The notes beneath the pieces are model-generated. The model was not told the DNA's origin and ran no database searches. It saw only the letters and a program-made list of their open reading frames with translations. Both the position numbers and the translations under genes were made by a program. From Antennarius striatus (taxonomy: Eukaryota; Chordata; Actinopteri; Lophiiformes; Antennariidae): 64,000 nucleotides of DNA. Below, piece after piece: positions 52,328 through 64,000 of the stretch. The stretch is from positions 9,014,491 to 9,078,490 of the forward strand of contig NC_090792.1 of assembly GCF_040054535.1 (NCBI RefSeq), written 5' to 3'. The stretch's first letter is position 1, and each line of letters starts with the position of its first letter.

Positions 52328-54147
52328 TCATCAATTTAAAAGAAACAAGTAGAAACAGTGTACAAAGTTTATATTACTTGTTTACTAAAGCTGGTGTCCT
52401 CAGTCTCAGGAATATGGGAGGGCAGGTACAAATAAAAGGTTGAAATAAAAAATAAAATGTATAAAATGAACTTCCCTATTTTCAGAAGATGACAGCAAAG
52501 GTTGAGTGTGCATAGGATTAAGTAACATCAGATTCAAAAACTGAAGAAAAAAAAAAAGTTTGCAAATGATTGAAATGAAAACAATACCATAAAAACCACT
52601 ACATTCAATAACGTATGATGCACGTTTGAAAAATGATTATCAGTCATCTTAAAAATTCTGAAGCACTTTTTGGAAACTTCTTAGATTCAGTTCCCAAGAG
52701 TCAGAGATTATTCTCAGCCATCTGTAGAGGGGGAGAAATCATTCAAACAAGCAATTCTTGTTTTATTTGTTTCCACAAACTTTGAATTTACATTACTAAA
52801 AAACTATTTTAGTCTTTACCAACCACAAAGTACAAATAAGAGTCCAAATACAATCATTTTGGGGAAACAAAGTGCATATCATTGGCACAGTAAAACTCAT
52901 TTTAGTCGATGCTGATCTCACATAAAAAAAACTCAGAAGCTCATGAAGGGACAGAAGTCCTCTAAATCAAAGATAATGTGTTTTTCTCCTGAAGCCCAGT
53001 ATGTTTGCAAAAGTATAGCTAAAGAAGAGTATTGTGTTTAATGTGACCTCATTGAGGCTGCAGTGAATGCACCGGGTGGAAACACCCAATACTGTATTGC
53101 AAATGGAGAAAAAAACCCAGAGGAGTGAAGAGTTTCTGACGGGTCAGCACCGACTGACTCCAACCAGAGGGAAACCAGGAAGTGTTTGCAGCATAGCATC
53201 AAGATAGGAAGGCATCAGGAACTATAAGCACAAACTTCAGGGGAGCTGGAGGAGCTATTTATGATCCCAAACAGGAAAAAAGGGTCTCTCAGTGACTCGG
53301 ATGTGCAAACAGTTGAGAGAAATCCATCGCAGGTCAGCTTTTAAACTTAATGATTTATCACTCTCCATTCTTTGCATGTCTGTAATTCCTCACATCAGAC
53401 TGCATGGCACAAGTGATCAATCAGACTCATCACCGTGTAGCGTAGTAATAGAACAGCTTGATTGGTGTCAGTTTTGCATCAGGGTAATAGAAAAGTAATA
53501 AAATATTGTCCAGGAGATGGTATTTCAGTCATAGGACAATCAGCCATGTGTTACAACATGCAAGAATAAAGAAAGTTTGACTTTATTTGATACGGTACAT
53601 TCAGCCAAAAATGTCCTGAAGTCTGAGTTTGAATTGTTCAGAAGTTGTAGAGAGGAAAAAAAGGATTTAATACCCACTCAACACAACAATACACTCTGCT
53701 CACATGTTTTTGGTCCACAGTATGCTCATTTTTTTTCTATTTGAAATGATTGATTGATATTCAGCTGTTGTTGCCAATATAAAAATGGCCCTTTCAAAAT
53801 TAATCAGCGGCCTACATTGTGCATAATAGTAAGTACATTTCCTTATTTATTATGATTTATAGATGCCTGTTCATTACATAACAGAACAACCAGGAAGTGC
53901 AGGCTGGTGTTAACGCTCTCTGTAGCCAGTCTTGAAAAGGCCTCACAGAACAAACACGTAATCTTTGTTTTTTCCTTGAATTTCCTCCTTCCTGGAAAAC
54001 ACAACCTGCAGACTGGAAATGTTTCATCCACCAACGATGTTGGCGGACAATGCTGGGAGGACAGGGGCTGTGGCCTGTGGTCTTCTGAGAGTGCAGTCGG
54101 GTGGGGTGAGGGGAAATGGTGGGACCAGGGGAATGTCTGACAGTCGT
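52328..54147 (-). other. akt1: Probable akt1 3' UTR
   Basis: Continuous non-coding sequence downstream of the akt1 stop up to the AATAAA at 52322. It is AT-rich in its distal two-thirds and carries other TTTATT (AATAAA on the transcript) copies such as near 53583, so shorter forms are possible. No other gene is visible. Confidence 0.5.
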
Positions 54148-57100
54148 TTAGGCCGTTCCGCTGGCAGAATAGGAGAACTGGGGGAAGTGGGGTCTCCGCT
54201 CGCTGTCGAACGACTCCATACTGTCATCTGAGGATAGAGGGAAACAGCTACATTAGTTCTTGCCAACTTGGGTTATATTTACAGTATCTATTGGAAGAGA
54301 TTTCACTAAACGATCATTTGACCTTTTTGGAAAGTATTTTACAAATGATTTAATTCATTATGATGGTATTTCTTCCATTGTTTGGTATTTTAAAGACTGC
54401 TTTAAACACATATCTTGTCTGTTATGATTATTATTGTATCTACTTGCATTGATATTACAGAAAAATTACAATATCCCATTATTATAGATTAATACTTGAT
54501 GTAAAATTACATACAGTAGTGTAGCAGACAAAGTGCATCAGATATTATGTCATCATCCCTGTAGGAGACACGTTGCATTGTGTTAAACTAGACGCTGCCT
54601 TAGCTGCTGATCATCATCCTATCAGTAGAAATCTGAATGTCCCTTTGTAGCTGTGTGTTCCGAGTCTGTGGAATGAACTGAGGGACGGTCTGGAAGGGTC
54701 TAGCAGAGGTTGTCAGTGACAATCAGGCTTCTAATCATGGAATTTAATGCAATAGTGACTGATCCAGTTACAGAAGAGAGGATGGCGAATCAGAGGAAGA
54801 TGGAGAAGTAGCAGCAGCTTACGGTGCAACAAAGTTTGCGTATGACAGCGCGTATTCGTAGGCAAACACGCTGTCGCTCTGAGCAAAGCATCTTGTGAAA
54901 GTCAACAGAAAGAAAACATCGATAAATGTTCGGACTGTCTGAGATCAATTACCACAAAGCGCCGGCAGTGAATGGAGTTAACATTATCTGTTCCAAAGAT
55001 TTCAAAAAACTCCTCAGTGACCCCAAAATTATTGGCTTAAGCTCTTAATTTATTCATTCATCTTCAGTGTCTGCTTCCTCCACTGTGGCGGGGTGCTGCA
55101 GCTTGCCTCAGCTGACTTGGGGCATGAGGCCGGGTACACTCTGGGCGCGACGCCGGTGCACCGCAGAGCCACATACAGTATATGACAAACACATGCATGC
55201 CTACGGACAATCTGAGACCGGCCAATTCACTTGAAGCACATGTTTTTAGAGGTGGGAGGAAACCGGAGAACCCAGAGAGAACCCACACGGAAACAGGGAG
55301 AATATGCAAACTCCGTACAGACGGGGACTCGGACCCGGGACCACCTTGCTGCGTAACGACAGAGCTACCCACTGTGCCACCATGTTTAAGCTCATATGAA
55401 TTGAAAATGGCAATTCTTTCATTGTACATTGGTCTTTCTGACAAAGTCCACAGCTTTCATCTTCCTCACTTTGTCATTCAAACACCATAAAACTTCCAAC
55501 AAGAAATCTGATGATTGCAAAATGTGTTGACTGAGGAATGTTCCATCAATTTCAATGTATGCAAGTATATGCATGGTTCAATGATACCTTGTCCGGGTGG
55601 CGTAATAGTGATGGTCTGTCCTGTGAATTCCTCGTCAAAATATCGTGTGTCTGTCTCCGAGGTAACCTGGGGCTTAAACGGTGGGACCAGCTGTTGCAGG
55701 GGAGAAGAGACACAAACATATCAGCACATCAGCACCATCGATCACTGTGACAACAGCTGCCCTCCTGACGACAATATACATCATTACTGGATGGGCTGTT
55801 TCCAGTAACCTCCTCCCCTAGGTTAAAAAAATTGAGCATATCTGAGATTGGTGTGTTTCCAATGACGACATGAGTGTGAAACCAAACAACATAAACCTTT
55901 CAGAAACTGACCTTCTTCTCATAAACATCTTGCCATTCAATTCCTGCAAAGAACTTGTGCTGCATGATTTCCTTGGCATCATCAGACCCTCCACCTAACC
56001 TGGAAGATGAGGACAAAACACAAATCAGAATCTGTTATGGCAGAAAAAGAAATGTGATAGAAGATACAAATTGGAAACCGCCACTTGTCATCATTTTAAT
56101 CCAACAAATTCAGTTCATGTTACACACATCTTTTCACGTGTTTTTGAGCCGTAACCTGTTCGATGACCTGCCCTGTGGCTCCTCACCTATGCATGGGGTC
56201 TTTCTTCAGGAGGCCAGACAGCAGCGAGCGCGCCTCGGGGCCGAGAGTGCGAGGGAAACGAATTTCTCCCGAGAGGATGAGCTCGAACAGCTTCTCATGG
56301 TCCTGGTTGTAGAAAGGCAGTCTGCCGCACATCATCTCGTACATCACTACCCCCAGACCCCACCAGTCCACAGCGCGGCCATAGTCGTTGTCTTCTAGCA
56401 CCTTTGGGATGAGGAAGATAGATGTTAAGTTAATGCAGCTGTTTTGGTATTTATGTTTTTAAATAACACTATAGCCTGATAATATAGAAAAACTAAACCA
56501 TCAGTGCGACAAACAGAAGAATGACTTTAGTTAGTCTGGAGCTCATCCATTGAAAGTCAGCGCCTGACATCTGTGAAGACAGCAGCTCTTTAGGCTGAAT
56601 ATACCATCAGCCCACCCCTGCCCCACCAAAATCACCTGTTCTGCACCACCACCACCCCCCTCCTCACCCCCTTCTGGCCTTCTGAGGACTTCTGAGGACG
56701 CCCCAACCCGACACTGACTCACATCTCACATTAGTAGCAGGGATAGAGTTTCCCCCTGGAGCCCTGAATATTTCATCACCACAGGCACTTCCACACATAC
56801 GCCAAAACAGATCAACACGCAGCAGAGGTGTGGCAACAAATACAAACCAGTCTGACAAACACACTGCTCCGCAAATTCTTCCTGAGAGAGGAAAATGTTT
56901 AGCTTTATCATTTCCAAAGGATGACTTCCCTCAACAGTTCCTAATGAGACAAACTCCTTCAGTGCTGTGCTTTCTAAAAAGTGCGACCTGTTGCGTGACT
57001 AATGTGCTGCTGAGCCGAGTTGTTCCAGCGTCTCTGGGGACGTGTACTGGATTCTACCTCGCCAGGCGGATGTTGAAGGTGAAATCAAGACAATGAGAAC

Positions 57101-60100
57101 AGGCTGCTCCCTTAAAACTCAAGCAGCAGGACACTCGGCAATTCATACCTAAGAATAGGAACTTAAGTAAAAATTTGTTGGCAGATGAATAAAATGATGT
57201 ATGAACACAACAGCGTGCAGGTTGAGAGACGGTCCTGGAAAACAGATGGGTGGACGTGTCCGTAAAAGGAGCAAAACTGCCGTTTGTGTGCGCATGCCGC
57301 TGCGTGTGTCCGATGGCACTCGGCCTGGCACTGCGGTGAGTGGTGAGCATCGAGGAGGAGGACTGTGAGGGCAGTGGGAGTAACGTGAAGCCGATGTGGG
57401 GCTAGGATTACTGGGCCGTCTCTATTTCCAGCGCTGCTGTCGTGTGATTCACACCGTGCGACAGCTGGGCCCGCAGCTGCCCCATATATGTAGAAGAGCA
57501 CCACAGCTGTGAAGCTGCCAGGAGCGCTGGAGCCAAGCTCATCCCTCATATACGTAACCAGGACTGCTTGACTGCCTGCTTGGGCCTCAGCCCCAAACTA
57601 ATACTGTTACACTGCCCCGAAGGAGCGGCGGCAGGGGGAGGGGACGGAAGATAAAAGCACAAACACTTGCTTTGCTCTGGAGCCCTGCTCTGTGGACGTT
57701 TACCTTCACAAAGCTCACCGACATACTTTAAATCTTCTGAGCTTGGGAATCCTGATCAGCAGCTAGCTTAAACCTGCCCAAGTTTACTTTGTAAATACTA
57801 CCCCCGAAACCTAACTCTCTCAGTCAATCGAGTTTTTCCTCTTCTCATAGTTTCATAAAGGTGAATTTGTCCCACTTGGTACTAAAAAAACGAAGCGGTC
57901 AAGCTTCCACAGATAGGGTCTCCACTCCTTTCTCTCCCTCCCTCCTTCTCTACTCAGGGTGGAATATTCCCAGACATTACAGCATTCCTGTGCAGCACAC
58001 ACAACAAGGTCATTGTTTACTGCAGAACAACCTGTAACACTGCCTGGCTCGCACTCCATGGAGACACTTGCTAGCGACCCTGTTGCCGTGGTAACGCCCC
58101 CTGATGTCTCCCTGCTCACCAATCCTCGGAGCTGTCACAGACTGTGTTATTGTGGACAAGCAGAATGAAGCTTTCCAGAATTCAGGGTGGACAGGTGGGA
58201 AACTCTGAGGAATGTTTACAATTTCTATGAAAGTAAAGGAAATAAACAGTCGTTTCATATTTATCCGGGTGTGATGGAGTAAATATGAACGTGTTACAAC
58301 AGCTCTTTGCCTTCACGGCCTAGTGCTGATGTTCTGAGACATGTTTGGTGTGACTGATGAAGACAGATATTCCTGTGAGACACCACTGTGGGATTTCATG
58401 CTAATGATAGCTACGACTCTACCAGGGTCAGGTGAGGCATTGAGTGCAGCAGCGGGGCCATGTCTCCCCGGTGCCACACAACAGCTGTAGTCAGTGTGGT
58501 GTGTGTGTGTGCATTTTTTTTTTTTTTCCCCCAGTGGTGAAAGCTCACGTTTCCCGAGCTGCAGCCAGTCCTCCTCCCCTATCAAGAAAATTCCAAATGG
58601 AGGCTAAAAACAACGATACGGCAACTGTGTCAACATGGACACCCTTCTCCCGGAAAACATTTTTACAGCAACAGGCAAGGGGGCTACCGCAAACAGTCAA
58701 CACACCAACAACACTCACAATGCAGTATCAGGTTACACGGCCCTCTCCAACACTTGTCATACCTGCACGCAATAGGGAGTAGTCCCAACCCTCCCCATAC
58801 AGCAAATATGAGAGCAGGCTGCCCTGCCCTGGGCACACGGCACACTCATTAACTCGCAGACTTCAGCTGGAGATTAGAAAGGCATTTTGGAACAGCTGCC
58901 CTTTCTTCCACATGCTTCGTATCCACCGATGTCCAACAACACACGCTGCATTTTTGTTTGGAATCTGACCGTGTCACGCATGATGAGATGAGCGTTCGTT
59001 GTTAAAATCACATTACGGCCAAGAATTCTCGGCACTGTTGTTATTTACATCTGAAAAATGTACCGAAGGAGGGTTTGATGGAGAAGTGAGACATTACTAG
59101 AAAACTTGATGCTTTTCTTTTAATTATTATTTGTATGTGCCCGTATTAAACTACAAAAGAGGTGATGTCAGTGTTTCAGGCAGACTGCAGTGGTTACCTC
59201 TGGCGCCAGGTACTCAGGTGTCCCGCAGAAGGTCTTCATTGTGGCGCCATCTTTGATACCCTCCTTACAGAGGCCGAAATCTGTGATCTTTATGTGTCCG
59301 TCTTTGTCCAGCATGAGGTTTTCCAGCTGCAGGGGAGAAAAAACAAGTTGATGTGAATGGTGGCATTCATTGTAAAATGACTCACTATTTTGGGGGGGGT
59401 TAGCATGCAAATAATAAGGAGATGTATCTTTTAATTCATAATTCCACAAACATAATGGCATACTTTTATTTAATGTTTCCAGCAACTATTTTAATGACCC
59501 ACTGAAATTGTAAATCGTTCATCAATAACCCACTTTCATTTAAATCTGAGCATTTGACAAATATAGTAAATCAAATACCAGTAACTTTTACATGAATAGT
59601 CACTGCTGCTTACCATTTTAAGTGTCATTTGTCTTTTTTATGCGTATATTAAAATTATTCTGAATCTAGGACAAAAAAAAGCTACTATGTAAAAGCGGCT
59701 GCCACATATTCTCAATTAAATACGCAACATTGTAGTAAAAGATGAAACATTAAACATTTTCAAATGGACAGATGACTGTAAAGATACCAAGCGATGACGT
59801 GTACAGGTAAGACAATCTGAAGGTCTTCAGGATGTGCATCATAACTTGAGGTTGTAAGGCCTTTAAATACCAGTGCGTCCTCCCCCCACTCTCTCCCTCT
59901 CAGTTAAAGTCACCTGGCAGCTGTAGCTCACACGTGGCCTGCAGCGGCTGGCCAGAGTCAGCACATCCTCCAATCCTGCTATCCTGGCATTTTCAGGAGA
60001 ACCCTAGCAGGCTGAGAGCCGGCTTCATAAACCCAAGGGAGAGGGTGGTGGAGGGGGGGTAGTGATGTGCTGACCTGACTGGATTTATCAGCTGGAAGTA

Positions 60101-63100
60101 TTAGGGCTACAGATGCCCCCCTCCTAAGTCTAAGTATGTCTTTATCAGTCTAGTATTCATCTCTGACCCCGTCTTTAGAGTGATATAAACAGAGCTGCTG
60201 AAACCTTACCGCTCTTTGTAACTAATAGCTCTATATTGCCAATATATAAAAGCCCCCACAAAGTGAACACCCACAGAGAACACTGCAAGAGTTGTGTAAT
60301 GGGTAGTGGTGAGGATCTATTTGAACAGGACACGTGGATATTTCTATTCAGCCGCAGCAGACGTTCGGGCCGAGCCTCCCTCCATCTGCAGTGAGGTCTA
60401 GAGACTGATCTGGGGGAGGCAGATCAATAAGCACCGGCCACTGCCACTGCTCTGGATGGAGACAACCTCTATTTATAACCTGTCATAGAAATGAAGGACT
60501 GAGAGGGGGAAAGGAGGAGAAAATGGAAGAGAGAAACTGACCGTAAGGAAGAAATAAAGCCAGGATGAGTTCCCCAAGTACCTTTAGATCTCGATAGACG
60601 ACGTTTCTTTCAGCATGTAGGTAGTCCAGCGCAGACACAATCTCTGCACCATAGAACCGTGCCCGTTCCTCTGAGAACACACGGTCCCTGGACAGATGGA
60701 AGAAAAGCTGAGGGACAGGGGGTGAAGGACATACAAAAGAGATCTGATTAGTTCAGAGATAACAAGAACATTAACATAATTAGGAGCAGAAGTATTCAGA
60801 TATTGCTGACATAGGTGCAGAAGTAGCAGGGGTTAAAATGGTTTACCTCTCCACCGTTTGCATACTCCATGACAAAGCACAGACGGTCATGTGTCTGGAA
60901 GGAGTATTTCAGTCCCTGCAGAGACAAAGATATCTCTCAAACCAAAGCTTTGTGATGTTTCCAACTAAAACAGCTGATGGTGAAATGAAAACACCAGAAT
61001 ACACGTCGCAGCGCTATCCCCTCAGCTACCTCCTTACAAACACAAATGTCTAATTAGAGTTTTGCACCAAAAGGCTTTTCTAACAAAAAAAACCATTCCA
61101 TTTCTTTTCAATAAGTACATCATATAATGTTTAGCCTTCACCGTCCAATTGAGAGTTGTGATTGTGAAGACTGTGGAGGAGATTGTCACACTCAAGCTTA
61201 CAAAGAGTTAACCGACAAAAAAAAGAAAACATCCAGTGTTGCTATAAAAAGGTCCAACTCGACTGCAGCCTTTGTCAGAAAGGCGCTTCAGAACATTCCT
61301 GGTAAAACTGCACTTTCTCTCAGAATGGATGCTTCTGGACTGGACTGAAGAGGCTCCTGAGGGCCCTCTGTGACTTAGAATAAGGTTTGGTTTAGGTATA
61401 TGAACGCATTCTTACTGTCAAGAACGGATGCTTTGAATTCTGGAGGACTCTGTTCTCAGTGAGTGTGTGCGCCACTTCATCCTGAAAAAAAAAGGGCATA
61501 AAGAGTGTTTGTGCAACTCTAACAATGGCTAACCATTTAGGTATCAGTAATGTGCTCTATTGCCCTCCCACACACTGTCTTTCCTCCCCCTCATTGGCAT
61601 TCACTTACTTTTGCTACGATCACCTCCTTCTTTAGGATCTTCATGGCATAGTAGCGTCCTGTGGCCTTCTCCTTTACCAAGATAACTTTGCCAAAAGTGC
61701 CTTTTCCCAAGAGTTTGAGGTATTCAAAGTCGTGCATAGTCTGGAGAAGGAGAGGAGAGAAGGTGGCATCTGGTTACAAATAGAAGCATTAACAAACTCC
61801 TGCTTCCACTAGCAAAGACACACAATCTCACTGACAACACAGAAGCATTTAAGACACTATTTCACCCACCATGCAATTTCCGCTCCTAATGGTTTAGCCT
61901 ATATGTGGTTGTATCTCAGTTAACCTTTGACCCCAGTGGACAAGGGAATGTTGAAAATGGTTGTGTGGAGACATCCAATCCGGTGGCCTCGGACCTTTAT
62001 GTCATGACACATGTGGGGGTTGTGGATCCCAGTGGCCACGCTATCTAGTGCTAAGCCAACAACGGCTGATTTTCGGAAAGTAGAGAGGGGCTGGGGTGAA
62101 CGGAAATGTGCTCTAGTGGTGGAAGTGGTGGTGCAAACATGGCAATGTGGAGAAAGGAATAAAAGCTAGGGTCAACCTGGAAGACTAGGATACACCCAGG
62201 GTCGGCACTAAAAACAGTCAGTACAGTGCGCCCTCGCGCATCAAAGCTCGCGACTTCATCTCATCACGGATTTTTGGTAGGCAGTCACGTGATACTGTAC
62301 GTGCATTCTATTGGCTGACGGCATCTGGAAGTGCGCTCGGTTCCGTGAGTCTCGGACTTTTGTGAAACACAAAGTGATTTAACAGTCTATCAGAGTGTGG
62401 GAAAAGGTAATACAGATAGAAGGTGGTTTAAATTACCGTAAATAATAAGATAAATAGTTTGTAGCTCTATTGCGAAATTTATTAATCGCGTGTGGTTCCT
62501 GGAATGCATTAACCGCAAAGAATGAGGGCGCACTGTATGTCGTCCAGGACATGGGAAGTATCAATCTGGAAGCAGCGGGGACAAGGAGACACAGAGCAGA
62601 GGAAAAATGGGCTATACCACTTTGTGTTTGATTTTGGTCAGGTAAACCTCCATGTCCATGGGGTCTGGAGAGGAATCCATCATCTCCTCCTCTTGTTTCT
62701 GCAGGCCTTCAGCCACTGCTTGGATGGCTGAAGTCCATTCTTCCCTGAGAAGCACAGGAGAAACATTACCTCATCCAATCATGTATTTGTCTTCTTATCA
62801 ACAGGAAGGCAATATCAATTGTGATTACCGCTAATAGCCAGCGGACCTTGTGCTATGAATAACAATGATTAAATGTGTTTATGGTTCTACATGTAGGAAA
62901 AACAGAGTTGTGAAACTGCTTCTTAACAACAGGGACAGAATCCCTACTTGTGAACATTTTGTTTTACTGCTCTGAAATTCTTGCTTGCCTCTCCTCTAAG
63001 GTCTCCACGTGGAAGGTGCGCTCGATGACAGTTGTCCACTGCAGGCAGCGGATGATAAATGTGTTGGGTTTGGGCCGTTCTGTCTTCATCAGCTGGCACT
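54148..63100 (-). CDS. akt1: RAC-alpha serine/threonine-protein kinase AKT1, 3' eleven exons (5' end outside window)
   Basis: AGC kinase central to PI3K signalling. Exons from the 5' side: 62989-63100, 62618-62744, 61609-61740, 61416-61481, 60847-60915, 60582-60707, 59198-59326, 56187-56401, 55912-55999, 55588-55690, 54148-54227, giving 414 residues from about human position 59. The segment starts with the C-terminal half of the PH domain ([20 protein letters not shown]). The kinase domain has the glycine loop GKGTFGKV, the lysine in [22 protein letters not shown], and an activation loop [15 protein letters not shown] with the PDK1 site (human Thr308). The turn motif TITPP (Thr450) and hydrophobic motif FPQFSYS (Ser473) are intact. 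The ending SASGTA is that of AKT1, not AKT2 or AKT3. Exons for the start and first part of the PH domain were searched for up to 64000 and are not there. The intron after 62989 has a GC donor. Confidence 0.96.
55060..55384 (-). repeat. tRNA-derived SINE-type fish repeat (fairly complete copy)
   Basis: On the - strand it begins ATGGTGGCACAGTGGGTAGC, which contains a pol III A-box (TGGCACAGTGG). A B-box-like GGGTCCGAGTCCC follows at about 55323-55335, then GTACGGAGTTTGCATATTCT, CCCTGTTTCCGTGTGGG, TTCTCTCTGGGTTCTCCGG and TTTCCTCCCACC. The tail corresponds to the GCGGGGTACACCC-type segment seen elsewhere in the window. It lies in the akt1 intron between 54227 and 55588. Confidence 0.72.
57950..58180. 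promoter_or_regulatory. Candidate intronic regulatory element in akt1
   Basis: Within the 2.8-kb akt1 intron (56402-59197), this stretch packs several factor motifs: an RFX X-box-like GTTGCCGTGGTAAC at 58082-58095, a forkhead-like TTGTTTAC near 58012-58019, and TEAD-like GCATTCCT near 57982. It lacks simple repeats. The motifs are visible; enhancer function is inference. Confidence 0.25.
62222..62537. mobile_element. Non-autonomous Tc1/mariner-like MITE with TA duplication
   Basis: A 312-bp unit (62224-62535) bounded by 12-bp inverted ends CAGTGCGCCCTC, flanked on both sides by TA. The TA target and CAGTG-type ends followed by CGCG-rich sub-terminal sequence resemble pogo/Tigger-type members of Tc1/mariner. 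There is no transposase frame. It sits in the akt1 intron between 61740 and 62618. Confidence 0.75.
62745..62988 (-). other. akt1: GC-AG intron of akt1
   Basis: On the - strand the PH-domain exon ends GAGGAGAG|GCAAGC, and the next exon starts after TTCTCAG with GGAAGAATGG. The join gives [13 protein letters not shown], the exact AKT spacing. A GT 21 bases further (after 62968) is also in phase but would add seven residues (QARISEQ) not known in AKT1. Confidence 0.75.
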
Positions 63101-64000
63101 CTGACCACAGCCAGGGAGAAACGGAAGAGAGATGGCAAGAATGGTGGATGTGTAGGAGAAAAGAGGGGAGAGACAGACCCAACAGTTATAACCATTTATC
63201 GTTATCGTCACCCAAACAGACACGGTTGGCTAATTTAGAAAAGAACAGGTTTACTTTGATGGAGCAAAACAAGTTAGATCTTGTCAGCCCATATGAAAAT
63301 ATAAGATTCGATAATAATTGTGAATATATTTAGAGTTACAAGCAAAATTTCTTGGAATAAAAGAAAATACATCACAAAATGACAACCAATTGTCCTTAAT
63401 ATTTAATACAGTTCCAGTTCTGTAATTCTTTCAACTTCTCGAAGACAAGAAGTCCCTTATCTGAAGCACAGGTCATGGGTTCTGCTGGAGCCTATCCCAG
63501 CTGGCTATAGATGAGGCGGGGTACACCCCTTATGAGACGCCAGCTCATTGTAGCAGTTCTGTAATTGAAAACTGGAATATACTGTTTGAATTCTTTTAAC
63601 AACTTTTTCTTATTGATTTATCTGAAAAATTATTCCATCAATTCATTTATTACATTATTACTGTACATTACATTGTGATGAAAAGCTAATTTTTTTCTGT
63701 TCCAGCATCTCCAACTTCTGTGAGAAGTTTTTTTTTTCCTCCACATTTATTGAAATGCAAATCATCACATCCTTTCTCTCCATTTCTCTAATTTCCTCAC
63801 ACTTTTGCAGCAAATAACTGTCATGTAAGCAGTTTGCAAAGCAATTACTCACAACATTCTAATAATTGAATTTAGAAAGCAGAGATTTCCATCTGCACTT
63901 TCCTCACATTAACATCTGTTCCAAAGTGAAACATGTCAGCAAATACGTCAGAACGTGACACAAAATAGCCTATGTCTGATAGATGGAGGACAGGGGAGTG
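63101..64000 (-). other. akt1 intron (partial), no exon seen
   Basis: The sequence upstream of the first visible akt1 exon to the window edge was read for the preceding PH-domain exon and none was found. It is AT-rich apart from a repeat fragment at 63465-63560. Confidence 0.6.
63465..63560 (+). repeat. Fragment of fish SINE-type repeat tail
   Basis: TGCTGGAGCCTATCCCAGCT followed by GAGGCGGGGTACACCCC and GACGCCAGCTCATTGTAGCA, the tail segment of the same repeat group as 55060-55384 and 34860-35125. Confidence 0.65.

Noticed and set aside
55064-55490. ORFs on both strands in the akt1 intron
   Set aside because: They are translations of the SINE-type repeat at 55060-55384 and its flank.
61127-61348. 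73-codon + strand ORF with a Cys-rich start in the akt1 intron
   Set aside because: Opposite strand to akt1, single short frame, no splice context or recognised domain.
63465-63560. Possible coding exon of the AKT1 PH domain
   Set aside because: The sequence matches the fish repeat tail (GGAGCCTATCCCAGCT...GCGGGGTACACCCC) and does not encode PH-domain residues.

Overview
This is a vertebrate nuclear genome window, almost certainly from a ray-finned (teleost) fish. The evidence is short exons with GT-AG splice sites, long non-coding introns, many (CA)n/(TG)n microsatellites, several dispersed repeats of types I recognise from fish genomes, and a globin X gene, which fish keep and mammals have lost. 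There is no bacterial, phage or plasmid signal. The species cannot be named from the sequence.

Layout. Positions 1-3907 hold upstream or first-intron sequence of plekhg3. plekhg3, a Rho guanine-nucleotide exchange factor, runs on the + strand from 3908 to 17089 with its initiator exon not located. Globin X (gbx/xgb) follows on the + strand at 18690-24097. Every gene after that is on the - strand: srp14 (25200-26609), a pld4-like PLD3/PLD4-family gene (27769-30185), cep170b (32081-46955, with a probable non-coding first exon near 47554-47760), and akt1 (54148-63100, with its 5' part, the N-terminal half of the PH domain, beyond the right edge). gbx and srp14 are convergent. srp14, pld4, cep170b and akt1 form a head-to-tail series.

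The genes do not form one pathway. They cover Rho signalling at the cytoskeleton (plekhg3), a membrane-anchored globin, a signal recognition particle subunit, a luminal/lysosomal nuclease-type PLD protein, a centriole/microtubule FHA protein and a central survival kinase. The AKT1-CEP170B-PLD4 order matches human chromosome 14q32.33 as I know it. ZBTB42, which sits between AKT1 and CEP170B in human, is not visible here. plekhg3, gbx and srp14 are the fish-specific part of the linkage.

Every coding model below was assembled by hand. Exon lengths and phases sum to open frames for all six genes. The most interesting observations are: an AT-AC (U12-type) intron in cep170b with a plausible branch site; two GC-AG introns, in cep170b and akt1; an 11-nt microexon in plekhg3; a compact hairpin with 38-nt arms in the cep170b-akt1 intergenic region; a Tc1/mariner-like MITE in an akt1 intron; and several strong CTCF-like motifs. 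I did not find a convincing, wholly new biological system.
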